Positions 1 to 8,535 are shown, counted from the first letter of the stretch. The stretch: 27,050 nucleotides of DNA from a virus (IMGVR_UViG_3300025872_000253:1-27050); one strand, 5' to 3'. Numbers and translations: made by a program. Notes: generated by a model not told the origin, from the letters alone.

Positions 1-743
1 CATCCAATACAAAGCTTGATACAAAGATCAAAACTTGGCGTTCCACGGATCTTTCTGAGCAGACGCTAACGTATACCTGGGCAAGTTCACAATCGATTGC
101 TGGCGTGGCGTTAGTGTTTACCAATCTGATAGCCAATTCAACGGTGCGGATCAAGCTGTATACGTTGGCCGGCGATGTTTCACCAGCTTATGATTCAACA
201 ACAAAAACAATCAGTTTTGCATATCCAGCGCCGAGCGGATTCAGCACAATCAACTCAACCAGTTTCGCCTACGGCGGCGGCAATCACTGGTCATGGTTTT
301 TTACTGAAACTTTATGCAAGAAGATGGAGATCATCATAAACAGTAGCGGCAATCCAGATAATTTCATGGAGGTAAGCCGCGTTGTTGCTGGCAAAGTTTG
401 GACGCCAACTTATAACGCCAACTACACGTTGCCGGTGCGCTGGATCGATAGCACAACAAGCGTGCGGCTGGATTCTGGCGATCACGTTGCAGAACGTGCG
501 CCAATGTATCGAGCAATGGCGCTGGACATGGCAATCATGCGCCAAGCAGATAAAGAAAAACTGGCAACAATACGAAGAATGAATGGCTCTGCTGTACCGA
601 TATTCATTAACGCAATGCCACAAGCCGCAACGGCTGAGGATGAAGCATTCTTGCAGCTATACGGGCGCATGAGCGATGAATTATCAATCGAGTTATTCAG
701 TTACGATATGTATCAATCACAGATCGAGGTGGTTGAGATATAG
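1..743 (+). CDS. Phage tail-associated protein, 5'-truncated by window edge
   Basis: The reading frame is open from base 3 to the stop at 743, so the gene begins left of the window; a GTG at 105 is probably only an internal valine. The visible ~246 residues begin with a Thr/Ser/Trp-rich beta-type segment (TWRSTDLSEQTLTYTW), followed by a beta-rich domain and a more helical C-terminal third (MALDMAIMRQADKEK). This resembles the conserved tail-tip or fibre-associated proteins found just upstream of fibre genes in siphoviruses, but I cannot name a family. It is the first of a run of + strand late genes. A structural role is inferred from position and composition only. Confidence 0.7.
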   Translation, partial: SNTKLDTKIKTWRSTDLSEQTLTYTWASSQSIAGVALVFTNLIANSTVRIKLYTLAGDVSPAYDSTTKTISFAYPAPSGFSTINSTSFAYGGGNHWSWFFTETLCKKMEIIINSSGNPDNFMEVSRVVAGKVWTPTYNANYTLPVRWIDSTTSVRLDSGDHVAERAPMYRAMALDMAIMRQADKEKLATIRRMNGSAVPIFINAMPQAATAEDEAFLQLYGRMSDELSIELFSYDMYQSQIEVVEI

Positions 744-749
744 CAGCAC

Positions 750-778
750 CCGCCCCATCGTCGTGAGACGCCGGGCGG
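750..778 (+). other. Intergenic two-tier hairpin with GTGA tetraloop
   Basis: After the stop at 743, CCGCCC (750-755) pairs with GGGCGG (773-778), and inside it CGTC (759-762) pairs with GACG (767-770) closing a GTGA loop of the GNRA class. There is no T-tract after it, so it is not a typical intrinsic terminator. It may protect an mRNA 3' end or be a processing site. It lies 13 bases before another GNRA hairpin leader. Confidence 0.55.
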
Positions 779-791
779 CCACCGATTAACA

Positions 792-827
792 TTAACGCCG
801 CGAGGCGCTGGAGCAATAAAAATGGCA
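792..827 (+). promoter_or_regulatory. Repeated hairpin/RBS leader, copy 1
   Basis: CGCC (796-799) and GGCG (804-807) form a 4-bp stem with a GCGA loop, immediately followed by the Shine-Dalgarno TGGAG (809-813) and the ATG at 822. The 36-base block, through the first two codons, differs from the block at 1026-1061 at only three positions. One difference changes the loop from GCGA to GTGA, so the GNRA class is kept. It looks like a reused translation-initiation module. Confidence 0.65.
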
Positions 828-1013
828 CACGTTTTAACAACTAAGGGCTTGATCGAACGCGCAGAATTAGAGGTCAATGATATAATTACCGAAGAAGAAA
901 ATGCGCGGGTTTTTGCAACAGAATGGCGGCACAATGGCGAGTTAGTGCGCCGTGATGTTAACGTCAACATACTTGCTGGAGTGCAGCTAGCAGGTGAGCA
1001 GCAAACAATGTAG
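822..1013 (+). CDS. Small hypothetical phage protein (63 aa)
   Basis: It starts at an ATG 8 bases after a GGAG ribosome binding site inside the hairpin leader. The protein is short, acidic and soluble, with a charged N-terminal half (ERAELEVNDIITEEENARV) and a short beta-like end. There is no signal peptide, membrane segment or motif I recognise. Its place between tail-associated genes suggests a minor tail or tail-assembly role, which is inference only. Confidence 0.7.
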   Translation: MAHVLTTKGLIERAELEVNDIITEEENARVFATEWRHNGELVRRDVNVNILAGVQLAGEQQTM

Positions 1014-1025
1014 TTTTTTTCAACC

Positions 1026-1061
1026 TTAACGCCGTGAGGCGCAGGAGCAATAAAGATGGCA
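1026..1061 (+). promoter_or_regulatory. Repeated hairpin/RBS leader, copy 2
   Basis: CGCC (1030-1033) pairs with GGCG (1038-1041) around a GTGA tetraloop, followed by AGGAG (1043-1047) and the ATG at 1056. It is the second near-identical copy of the leader at 792-827. Confidence 0.65.
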
Positions 1062-1523
1062 AATACTCAAGCGATTTGTAAATCCTTTCGCGTGGATCTT
1101 TTAAACGGCATTCACGCATTCGGTACAACGGTAGCACGCGGCGGCACTAGCGCGGACACCTTCAAAATGGCGCTGTATCTAACGACAGCAACCGTTGACG
1201 CATCAACCACAGCTTATTCATCAACAAATGAACTGGCTGCTACTGGTAACTACACGGCAGGCGGCGCAACAGTCACAAATGGTAACGCTCCGGCTAATAC
1301 TGGCGGCACTGGCATTGTGGCATTCTGGACACCAAGCGCGTCAGTAACCTGGTCGAATTTAACCTCATCAGGGTCGTTCGATTGCGCGTTGCTTTACAAC
1401 TCATCACAAAGCAACAAGGCAATTGCATCGTTTACGTTCGGCACTCAATCAGTTACATCCGGCAATTTCTCGCTGACGATGCCAACCAATGATCTGACAA
1501 CCGGCTTGATCCGCATATCTTAA
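1056..1523 (+). CDS. Phage structural (tail/fibre-associated) protein, 155 aa
   Basis: The ATG is placed by the AGGAG site in the repeated leader. After a basic N-terminus (ANTQAICKSFRVDLLNG), the protein is Ser/Thr/Gly/Ala-rich and predicted all-beta, with alternating small residues (TGNYTAGGATVTNGNAPANT) typical of trimeric fibre or baseplate accessory proteins. I recall similar proteins beginning with a MANT-like motif in proteobacterial phages just before fibre genes, but I cannot assign a named family. The next gene begins 2 bases after the stop, so the two are probably translationally coupled. Confidence 0.7.
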   Translation: MANTQAICKSFRVDLLNGIHAFGTTVARGGTSADTFKMALYLTTATVDASTTAYSSTNELAATGNYTAGGATVTNGNAPANTGGTGIVAFWTPSASVTWSNLTSSGSFDCALLYNSSQSNKAIASFTFGTQSVTSGNFSLTMPTNDLTTGLIRIS

Positions 1524-1525
1524 TC

Positions 1526-1783
1526 ATGGCGTTAACGCTCAAGTATCAAACCAAAGCGCAGCTATTAACACGGCTGCGCGAGCGTTATCGCACGCTATCA
1601 AAGCACGAGTTGGCAAAGTTGGCGGCATGGCTTTACGACAGATATGTTGCAGGTGATTTCACGGCGGCGCAGATACGAACGGCTTTCGGCCTTGATACAA
1701 CTTCAAAATGGGATGCGTTTCGCACAAAGATCCAAGCTTTGCGCGATCAATATGTGGCAATTGATGGAGCGGTTGGCGAATGA
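1526..1783 (+). CDS. Small helical phage protein (85 aa)
   Basis: The ATG follows the previous stop by 2 bases. The protein is basic and strongly helical (QLLTRLRERYRTLSKHELAKLAAWLYDRYVAGD), with a DNA-binding-like or chaperone-like character. Its end overlaps the next start by 4 bases (ATGA). No family is recognised. It may be a small tail assembly factor, which is inference from its position in the fibre operon. Confidence 0.7.
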   Translation: MALTLKYQTKAQLLTRLRERYRTLSKHELAKLAAWLYDRYVAGDFTAAQIRTAFGLDTTSKWDAFRTKIQALRDQYVAIDGAVGE

Positions 1784-1983
1784 TTACAGTGATCGAGGAT
1801 GATATACCCGGCAATCCGCGCATGGTTTATTACAAAGTAACCGATGATTTTGGTAGCGATCATCGATACGGCCCGGTTATAACGGTTGATCCTGCATTCG
1901 ATGCTGAAGCGTTTAAAACAGCAGTGCAAGCAAAGGTTGCTGAGATGTTGGCGCAGAACGAGTTTAATCAATTGATAGGATGA
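1780..1983 (+). CDS. Small acidic phage protein (67 aa)
   Basis: It overlaps the upstream gene by 4 bases (ATGA), indicating coupled translation. It begins with a beta-rich segment (MITVIEDDIPGNPRMVYYKV) and ends in a helix (FKTAVQAKVAEMLAQNEFNQLI). It resembles the short tail accessory proteins found between fibre genes, but no family is recognised. Confidence 0.65.
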   Translation: MITVIEDDIPGNPRMVYYKVTDDFGSDHRYGPVITVDPAFDAEAFKTAVQAKVAEMLAQNEFNQLIG

Positions 1984-1984
1984 T

Positions 1985-3541
1985 ATGGCCACATACTACG
2001 TTGACGATGGGGGCGGTAAGGCTGTTACGGCAGCCACTAACGCCAATCCTTGCCAAGTCACAATCACAGGTCACGGATTCAGTACCAACGATAAAGTGGT
2101 GTTTCACAATATCGGCGGCATGACGCAGCTTAATTTCACCAATGGATCAACCGGATACACTGTCACCGTTGTTGATGCAAACAACATAACCATCGGTGTT
2201 GATTCTACTGCTTACGGTACATACACAAGTGGCGGCACAGCGCACAATGGATTAAGTTGGGGCGCAGCATATACAAGTGTATCGGCGCTTGATGACGTGT
2301 TTACATTTGCATCGGGTGACATTGTATATATTGGTCATGACCATGTGTGTCAGTATGCGCACACTACAAACAGAACCATTACACTACCTGTATCCGGCCT
2401 GCCAACTATTTTTATTTCCGCAACAACGGGCAGCAATCCGCCAACATATCAAGCAAGCACGACAAACCAAATTGATACAAGTGAAGGCGCTTATAACTTG
2501 ACGCTGGACGGATCGTGCGCGTTTTATGGGTGTTGTATCAAAGTAGGAGCAAATTTTATTGTTTCGCCGGATAATGACGAAATTGTACGATTAGATAATT
2601 GCATTATTAAACTCGGAGCAAATGGTTATTTCAGAAATTCAGTCCCGCATGGGAAATTAAATGTAATTAATATTACATTTGATTTAACAAGTGATGGAAC
2701 TACAGCACGATCTGGCGCTGTGTTATCGTTACGGGGAACGTCATCATTCGTTTATATCAATGGGGTAACATTTATAAATGCTGGATACCGAACCGGGACG
2801 GTATTTGATTCAAATACAGATGTATCTGTATTATATATTGACGGCGCTGATTTCAGTGGTTTTACAAATGCGACCGTGTGTGAAATTTTTAACCCAGCCA
2901 CGTCTATCGGTAAAATCATTATTGAAAATAGCAAAACCGCTGCGACATGGACTGCATTTGCTTCTGGGACGCCCTATATAAATTCAGCTTTTTTATTTCG
3001 AAATTTTGGAAGTGGTGACCAGCCTGCCAGCTTAATCGACAAGAAACCCGAAGGAGACATAGTTTCAAGCAGCATCATTTACCGCTCATCTGGAGCGAAA
3101 ATCGAGGGCTCAGCTACAAGTTGGCTGGTTACAACTACAGCAAATTGCTCACAGGACGAACCATACTATTCACCAGAAATTTACGGATACATCAGCAGCA
3201 CAGGATCAAAGACGCTCGATCTCTATATTACAAACGATACCGCTGATTTTTATGATAACGAAGTATGGCTAGAAATCGATTATCTAGGCGCAGCAAGCAG
3301 TGGCCAATGGAGTAACAAATCTGATTATATGGCTGACAGGCTGGCAACGGCAGCGCTTCAAGCTGACGACACCGGCAGCACTTGGAACGGATCAGGGCCG
3401 AGTTATACATATAAACAAAAATTATCAGTTACGGCAACAGTTAACACAGCAGGCATGTTTCGCGCCCGTGTGTGTGTTGGCGTTGCATCAATAGCATCTA
3501 CTCGCAAGTTTTACATCGATCCACTGGTCACAGTATCTTAA
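1985..3541 (+). CDS. Tail fibre/tailspike-like protein with FCCH-like N-terminal domain
   Basis: A 518-residue protein starting one base after the previous stop. Residues ~10-85 (NANPCQVTITGHGFSTNDKV, then VTVVDANNITIGVDS) match the short beta domain recorded in phage proteins as the ubiquitin-activating-E1 FCCH-like fold. The middle (~90-330) has short beta turns with periodic hydrophobics (LDNCIIKLGANGYF, VLSLRGTSSFVYINGVTF), as in right-handed parallel beta-helix tailspikes. The C-terminal ~150 residues look like a beta-sandwich receptor-binding or trimerisation domain. A host-surface-binding role is inferred. Enzymatic depolymerase activity cannot be judged, since no catalytic motif is evident. 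Confidence 0.75.
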   Translation: MATYYVDDGGGKAVTAATNANPCQVTITGHGFSTNDKVVFHNIGGMTQLNFTNGSTGYTVTVVDANNITIGVDSTAYGTYTSGGTAHNGLSWGAAYTSVSALDDVFTFASGDIVYIGHDHVCQYAHTTNRTITLPVSGLPTIFISATTGSNPPTYQASTTNQIDTSEGAYNLTLDGSCAFYGCCIKVGANFIVSPDNDEIVRLDNCIIKLGANGYFRNSVPHGKLNVINITFDLTSDGTTARSGAVLSLRGTSSFVYINGVTFINAGYRTGTVFDSNTDVSVLYIDGADFSGFTNATVCEIFNPATSIGKIIIENSKTAATWTAFASGTPYINSAFLFRNFGSGDQPASLIDKKPEGDIVSSSIIYRSSGAKIEGSATSWLVTTTANCSQDEPYYSPEIYGYISSTGSKTLDLYITNDTADFYDNEVWLEIDYLGAASSGQWSNKSDYMADRLATAALQADDTGSTWNGSGPSYTYKQKLSVTATVNTAGMFRARVCVGVASIASTRKFYIDPLVTVS

Positions 3542-3552
3542 TAGGATAAATT

Positions 3553-6500
3553 GTGGCGATAGCAGAATTAACGGCACAGAGAAACAGCACCGGCGGTGCT
3601 GCTAGTACGTCCGTTACGTTCACATATCCATCTACTCCAACGCAAGGCAACCTTCTCGTTGCGGTGTTTTCTTGGCGCGGTGACACAACAGTTACCGGCA
3701 CGCCTTCGGGATGGTCGTTAGCAACCAACAGCGGCAACGCATCCGGCCTTGACGGTGCGATCTATTACAAAATTGCTGGCGCATCAGAGCCAACAGTTCA
3801 CACATGGACATTGGGCGCATCAAATAAGTTTGCAGGCTGCGCCTCCGAATGGTCTGGTATCGTTTCAGTATCGCCGTTAGATAAAACAAACTCGAATACT
3901 GGAACCGGTACGGCTGGCACTTGCGGCTTAACCGGCACGCTATCGCAAGCCGATGAACTTGTTGTGTCGATGTTTTCTAACATCGACATTTACACATGGG
4001 CGTCACATGATAACGGCGCAACAGAGATACGTGAAGCGGCGTCCACTGGTGGTAGTGCAGCTACACGTAATAACACTTCGCTTGCAACAAAAATAGTCTC
4101 CGCAACAACTAGCGTTAATTACGGTGCAACACTGTCGACATCGGGCACTTGGTCGAGTGCGGTGGCAACGTTCAAAGCCGACCTTTCGGTCAATGTCGCG
4201 CTAACCGGGCAAAGTTGTACTGTTACGCAAGGATCTGTTACTGACGCAACATCAGCAGCCATAACCGGCCAAAGTTGCACCGTTGCCATCGGCAATCTGA
4301 TCGAAGAAACCACAAGATCACTAACCGGGCAAAGTTGTACTGTTGCACAAGATTCGCTCGGAGCTTCTGCGCCAGCGGCCAACGTAACAGCATTATTTGC
4401 GAGCGATGCAATCGTTCAAACGACCGGGATATCCGGCGCGTCATTGGTTGGTGGATCGCTACTACAATCGCCGCCTATTGGTGACACAAATGTTGCCTTA
4501 ACAGGCCAATCTGTAACAACAGCAATCGGATCAATAGCCGAAACGCTAACCACTGCTCTTACAGGCGCAGCGGTGGCGCTATCGCTCGGATCGGTAACGC
4601 CTTATACTGAAACATCGGTACAGTTAACCGGTCAATCTGTATCTGTTGCACAGGATTCACTAAGCAAAACCACAACAGCATCGTTATCAGGCCAAAACGC
4701 TACGGTAGCGCAAGGCACGGTAACAGCAACCAGTAATTTCGGTATATCCGGCCAATCTGCAACGATTGAAAATGGTTCGCTTGTTATCAGCCTAAACAGA
4801 AGTTTAACAGGCACAGCATTACCGGCAGCATCAGGATCATTAACAGCAAGCAATAGTTTTGCCGTAACCGGACAAGCTGCAATTATTGGACAAGGATCGG
4901 CTGGTATCGGTGTTGGTGTATCCGGTCATAGCTTATCTGTCGCACAAGGATCGGTCGCAAACGGCGGCATCGATACCGCGATAACCGGTCAGTCGTTAAC
5001 GGTTAATCGATCAAACATTGTAGGCGATGCTTCGGTTGGACTATCTGGTCAAAGTATATCGGTAGCAACAGGATCACTTGCTGCAACTGTAAACAAAGCA
5101 TTAACAGGCCAAGCAATTGTCGCGGCAATTGAATCAGTTGCATCCGGCGTAAGTTTGTCAATCACAGGACAATCAGCGCAAGTATCACAGGATGTTCTAA
5201 CAACATCACAGGATGTTTCGGCGGCGCTAACCGGTCAAGCATTAGCGGCAAGCAAAGGTGACATTGCTGCAAACGCAACTAGCGCGTTATCAGGTCAATC
5301 ATTAGCGGCTGTTCAAGGCAGCATATCAGCAACGCAAGACATTAACACGGCGCTGACAGGTCAAAGCGTAAGCGTTAGCAGCGGTTCGCTAGCAACAGAA
5401 ACAGCTAGCACGCTATCCGGCCATGCGCTGATAATCAATCAAAACACCGTTGTTGGCGATGTTTCTATCGCCACAACAGGCCAAGCAATCCAAGCCGATC
5501 TTGGATCAATCAGCGGCACGATTGCGGCATCAATAAGCGGCCAATCAACAACGGCGCAAACTGGCGATGTAACGGCAAGCGCAAGCGTTACATTATCCGG
5601 CCAATCTTTAACCGCAAGCCAGGGCAGCATATCGGTCACGCAGGATGTGTTTGCAGCGCTTACAGGCCAATCTGTAAGCATAGATCAAGGATCAGTAGCG
5701 GCGGCATTAGATAACGCGATAACCGGCCATTTCTTGCTGGTCAATCACAATACGATTGTTGGTGATTCATCGGTAACGTTAACCGGGCAAGTATTAACGG
5801 CACAAGCTGGCAGCATTGCCGCAGAAACAGCCAGAGCGATAACCGGGCAATCGGCATCGGTTGCTATTGAATTGGTTACGGGCGAGATTGCGCCGGTTTT
5901 ATCTGGACAATCACTATCTGCAAGCCAAGAATCATTATCGGTTACAAGTAATGCGTCGTTAACCGGACAAGATATTGCTGCCAACAATGGCAGCATTGGC
6001 ACGATGCAAGACGGCAACGTCACGCTAACCGGGCAGGCTGCGCCAATAGCCCAAGGATCGCTTGGTAAAACATCCGATACCAGCATAACCGGGCAAAATT
6101 TAACGGTTGCACAAGGCACAGCAACAGCATCGCCAGCATTACCAATTACAGGTCATGATCTATCGATTGCGCACGGCACGATCACGCATGGCGGCGTAGA
6201 TGTTGCGCTAACCGGGCAATCGTTATCAATCAATCAATCCGGCATTGTTGGTGATGTTACGCTGGCAATATCCGGCGCTGATCCTGTTTCGATCAATACC
6301 GGCAGTATAGCAGCCGATCAATCAGTACATCTTACCGGCCAATCGCTCGCTGCATCCGCTGGCGACATGCAGGCCATATCAGCGGTTGGCGTTGCTGGCC
6401 AGCAGGTAGCAACCGATCAAGGCGCAGTATTAACGGCGATTGATAGCGCAATCAGCGGTGTATCGCTTGGCGTTACAAGTGGCAGCATAGCAGCAGATCA

Positions 6501-7116
6501 AGCAGCAGCGATAACAAGCAATAGCGTCGCGGTTGATAGCGGCAGCATGGCGAAACAATGGACGGTATCGGTAGCAGGACAGGGCGTTTACCTGAACAAC
6601 GAGCAGCCAACGGGCAGCAGATCGCTACCAATAACCGGTCATGAGATAACAGCAGCGCTTGGCAGTGTTGGCGTTTATATCGATTATTCAGCCGATCTGA
6701 TCGGGCAGGCTGTAACGGCTCAAGCTGGCAGCATAGCAGCAGCAACAACGCAACCAATAACAGGTCACGAAGTTGTTGCAGCACAGCAAACAACAGAACC
6801 GGCCTTATCTGCCGAAATCGCAGCCGATCCGCTCAGTTTAGCGGCTGGCACATTAGCAAAAGAATCCGATAGGCAGATAACCGGCGCAGCAGCACAAATC
6901 GCGCAAGGCACGATAACAGGCGGCACAAATGATAAGAGCGCAGCGCTTACCGGCCAATCGTTAAATGTCGCGCAAGGATCACTACAGAAACGGTTGATTC
7001 TGCGAGATACAACAACGATCACGGCAACATTGCCAGCGCCAACATTAACCGCAGAACTAGCTACGCAGGGTATTACAGCGACATTCTATCAACCAACAAT
7101 GAGCGCTAAATTATGA
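3553..7116 (+). CDS. Giant tail fibre/surface protein with ~44 TGQ repeats
   Basis: A 1187-residue protein starting at GTG 3553; no ATG lies nearer the upstream stop. Residues ~1-212 form a beta-sandwich, lectin-like domain (aromatic/Gly/Thr-rich, LLVAVFSWRGD, WTLGASNKFAGCASEWSG) of a type seen in phage and bacterial surface proteins. Residues ~215-1150 are about 44 tandem repeats of ~20 residues, with consensus x-[LI]-[TS]-G-[QH]-[SA]-h-x-[VA]-x-x-G-[ST]-h. The final ~37 residues are Thr/Pro/Ala-rich. There is no signal peptide and little Cys outside the first repeats. The Ser/Thr/Gly/Ala bias suggests an elongated beta-solenoid or stacked fibre shaft. The next gene starts inside its last codons (ATGA-type overlap). 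The structural role is inferred from position and repeat architecture. Confidence 0.75.
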   Translation: MAIAELTAQRNSTGGAASTSVTFTYPSTPTQGNLLVAVFSWRGDTTVTGTPSGWSLATNSGNASGLDGAIYYKIAGASEPTVHTWTLGASNKFAGCASEWSGIVSVSPLDKTNSNTGTGTAGTCGLTGTLSQADELVVSMFSNIDIYTWASHDNGATEIREAASTGGSAATRNNTSLATKIVSATTSVNYGATLSTSGTWSSAVATFKADLSVNVALTGQSCTVTQGSVTDATSAAITGQSCTVAIGNLIEETTRSLTGQSCTVAQDSLGASAPAANVTALFASDAIVQTTGISGASLVGGSLLQSPPIGDTNVALTGQSVTTAIGSIAETLTTALTGAAVALSLGSVTPYTETSVQLTGQSVSVAQDSLSKTTTASLSGQNATVAQGTVTATSNFGISGQSATIENGSLVISLNRSLTGTALPAASGSLTASNSFAVTGQAAIIGQGSAGIGVGVSGHSLSVAQGSVANGGIDTAITGQSLTVNRSNIVGDASVGLSGQSISVATGSLAATVNKALTGQAIVAAIESVASGVSLSITGQSAQVSQDVLTTSQDVSAALTGQALAASKGDIAANATSALSGQSLAAVQGSISATQDINTALTGQSVSVSSGSLATETASTLSGHALIINQNTVVGDVSIATTGQAIQADLGSISGTIAASISGQSTTAQTGDVTASASVTLSGQSLTASQGSISVTQDVFAALTGQSVSIDQGSVAAALDNAITGHFLLVNHNTIVGDSSVTLTGQVLTAQAGSIAAETARAITGQSASVAIELVTGEIAPVLSGQSLSASQESLSVTSNASLTGQDIAANNGSIGTMQDGNVTLTGQAAPIAQGSLGKTSDTSITGQNLTVAQGTATASPALPITGHDLSIAHGTITHGGVDVALTGQSLSINQSGIVGDVTLAISGADPVSINTGSIAADQSVHLTGQSLAASAGDMQAISAVGVAGQQVATDQGAVLTAIDSAISGVSLGVTSGSIAADQAAAITSNSVAVDSGSMAKQWTVSVAGQGVYLNNEQPTGSRSLPITGHEITAALGSVGVYIDYSADLIGQAVTAQAGSIAAATTQPITGHEVVAAQQTTEPALSAEIAADPLSLAAGTLAKESDRQITGAAAQIAQGTITGGTNDKSAALTGQSLNVAQGSLQKRLILRDTTTITATLPAPTLTAELATQGITATFYQPTMSAKL
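4195..7002 (+). repeat. Tandem ~60-66-bp coding repeats (TGQ motif)
   Basis: About 44 degenerate units encode [LI][TS]G[QH]S-type repeats. One spacer of ~30 residues interrupts the array after the third unit. Higher-order order is visible. Units containing IVGD (or VVGD) recur four times (near 5020, 5455, 5760 and 6245), and units containing TQD-type linkers recur before ALTGQ. The units starting at 4201 and 4321 are nearly identical in DNA for more than 20 bases, suggesting recent duplication or gene conversion. Confidence 0.85.
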
Positions 7117-7406
7117 TATGCAAAGATAAATTATTCATCAATACAGATATTGATATTGTTATTACGCTGTCTGGCATCTTGGCTAACGATATTGTATCCG
7201 GTGTTGTAACGCTAACAAGCAACGATAACAGCGTGACATTTTCAGGCGCGGCGGTTGATATTGGGGCAACAAATATAACGCTCAAAATTGCCAATTCAGA
7301 TATTACTGTCGCCGGTGTTTATGCGGTGAAAATCACGGTAACAGATACAAGCGGCGCGGTGCGTGGATTAACGCCATGTCCGGGTACGATAACGTTTTAT
7401 GAATAG
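7113..7406 (+). CDS. Small beta-sandwich phage protein (97 aa)
   Basis: Its ATG overlaps the end of the repeat-protein gene (stop at 7116). The sequence is all-beta with Ig-like spacing (DIVITLSGILANDIVSGVVTL, then VYAVKITVTDTSGAVRG). It resembles small Ig-fold tail or baseplate proteins that partner with fibres (BppU-like N-terminal domains), a weak structural analogy only. It is probably the last gene of the tail module before lysis. Confidence 0.65.
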   Translation: MICKDKLFINTDIDIVITLSGILANDIVSGVVTLTSNDNSVTFSGAAVDIGATNITLKIANSDITVAGVYAVKITVTDTSGAVRGLTPCPGTITFYE

Positions 7407-7425
7407 TTATGAAAAAGGTGTAATT

Positions 7426-7734
7426 ATGCCGACAGAAATTGACCTGCAATTTGTTATTAATGGGTTTTTTGGGGTTATTGCTTTCTTTGCAGGCTGGGTC
7501 ATTAATTTAACGCTTGCAGCTTTGAAAGAACTGCAAATCGCAGACAAAGAGTTGGCGGAAAAGGTCGCTCATATCGAAATACTGGTAACAGGCGATTATA
7601 TTAAAAAATTAGAATTTGAGCGGCTATCTGACGCGCTAATTGTCAAGCTGGATAAGATCGAATCCAAATTAGACAAAAAAGCGGATATATCTTCGCTCAA
7701 ATGCTTAAATCATAAAGGGTGCGACATTACATGA
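7426..7734 (+). CDS. Membrane-anchored coiled-coil protein of the lysis cassette
   Basis: I place the start at ATG 7426 because AAGGTG sits 7 bases upstream; an in-frame ATG at 7399 would overlap the previous gene. The 102 residues begin with a hydrophobic helix (FVINGFFGVIAFFAGWVINLTLAAL), followed by a charged heptad-type coiled coil (~35-85: ELQIADKELAEKVAHIEIL, then LSDALIVKLDKIESKLDKK). This topology is common in small phage proteins encoded just before the lysozyme (haemolysin XhlA-like or i-spanin-like). A lysis accessory or i-spanin role is plausible but unproven. Confidence 0.7.
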   Translation: MPTEIDLQFVINGFFGVIAFFAGWVINLTLAALKELQIADKELAEKVAHIEILVTGDYIKKLEFERLSDALIVKLDKIESKLDKKADISSLKCLNHKGCDIT

Positions 7735-8207
7735 GAATGAGCAAACACGGGCGCGAGTTGCTGATCGAGTGGGAAGGGTACAGCAACGAGGTTTATCAAG
7801 ATACCGCAGGTAAATTCACAATCGGCGTCGGGCATCTGCTTACACGCGATGAATTGGCATCCGGCAAAATCCTGATCTTGGGTGAACCGGTGAAATATCA
7901 CGACGGGTTAACTAGCTTACAAATAGATCACTTGCTGACACAAGACCTTGCTGGCGCAGAAGGTGCGGTGAATAGCGGCGTTAATATCGGCCTAAATCAG
8001 AACCAGTTCGACGCGCTAGTTTCGTTTGTATTTAATGTGGGGCGGCAGGCATTCTATCAATCCACATTGCGCCGGATATTGAACGAAGCACGTTACACCA
8101 AAGTGCCTGAACAGATGCGTCGCTGGAAATGGTCGGGCGGTAAAGTGGATCACGGGTTAATCAATCGGCGTGAAAACGAAATCAAGTTATTCGAGGGCAT
8201 GATATGA
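7731..8207 (+). CDS. Endolysin, T4-type lysozyme (GH24)
   Basis: A muramidase that cleaves the N-acetylmuramic acid-N-acetylglucosamine bond of peptidoglycan. From ATG 7731 the catalytic triad spacing E-8-D-5-T is intact: E15 (WEGY), D24 (VYQDTAG) and T30 (FTIGVGH). The later RRxxEIKLF ending is typical of the family, and 158 residues is a normal length. There is no signal peptide or SAR helix, so it should depend on the holin for export. The start overlaps the previous gene by 4 bases; a GTG at 7719 and an ATG at 7737 are alternatives. The end overlaps the next gene. Confidence 0.95.
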   Translation: MRMSKHGRELLIEWEGYSNEVYQDTAGKFTIGVGHLLTRDELASGKILILGEPVKYHDGLTSLQIDHLLTQDLAGAEGAVNSGVNIGLNQNQFDALVSFVFNVGRQAFYQSTLRRILNEARYTKVPEQMRRWKWSGGKVDHGLINRRENEIKLFEGMI

Positions 8208-8449
8208 AAAAAACATTATTGATTTTTGCATTACTAACATTGATCGGCTGCAAATCTGAGCAAGCAAAAGAGATGCTGCAAACAGCAAGCCGAGAAGCCA
8301 AGATCCTGAACGCGAAATATTGCGCTGAAGAAAACGCGCACTGGCGCGAAGTGTTTATCACGGCAATCAGATCACAAATACCACTTTATCCTGACGGCGG
8401 TTATTGTGAGATGAAGGACATTGTTAACGAGCTGATCGAGGTGGTTTGA
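8204..8449 (+). CDS. Small lipoprotein in the lysis cassette
   Basis: An 81-residue protein with a lipoprotein signal: a KK n-region, a hydrophobic stretch (TLLIFALLTLIG) and lipobox LIGC with acylated Cys at residue 16. The mature part is charged and helical with three further Cys. Its start overlaps the endolysin stop by 4 bases, and its stop overlaps the next start by one base. It could be an o-spanin-type or a host-envelope-modifying lipoprotein. A second and better Rz1-like candidate lies at 8701-8922, so I do not assign a spanin role here. Confidence 0.8.
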   Translation: MKKTLLIFALLTLIGCKSEQAKEMLQTASREAKILNAKYCAEENAHWREVFITAIRSQIPLYPDGGYCEMKDIVNELIEVV

Positions 8450-8535
8450 TGAAAGTGTTTTTGGCGTCAGTATTGGTGTCTGCATTGATTGTTTTTGCGT
8501 TTACGTCAGGCGTCATTGTGCGCGGTTGGTTTTGA
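8449..8535 (+). CDS. 28-residue single-pass membrane peptide
   Basis: ATG 8449 shares its A with the preceding TGA (TGATG), which suggests translational coupling. The peptide is a single hydrophobic helix (MKVFLASVLVSALIVFAFTS) ending in VRGWF. It sits between the lipoprotein and the holin-like gene. It could be a pinholin, antiholin or lysis regulator. The function is inferred only from size, hydrophobicity and position. Confidence 0.55.
   Translation: MKVFLASVLVSALIVFAFTSGVIVRGWF

Noticed and set aside
5745-6119. Long - strand frames within the repeat-protein gene
   Set aside because: Their translations are repetitive mirror images of the TGQ repeats (CPV and DNDSW-type runs) and lack ribosome binding sites.
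4195-7002. CRISPR-like regular repeats
   Set aside because: Repeats are degenerate, all in one open frame, and encode a continuous repetitive protein. There are no constant repeats with unique spacers.
3553-7116. Diversity-generating retroelement target in the fibre gene
   Set aside because: No reverse transcriptase, template repeat or adenine-biased variable region is visible in the window.
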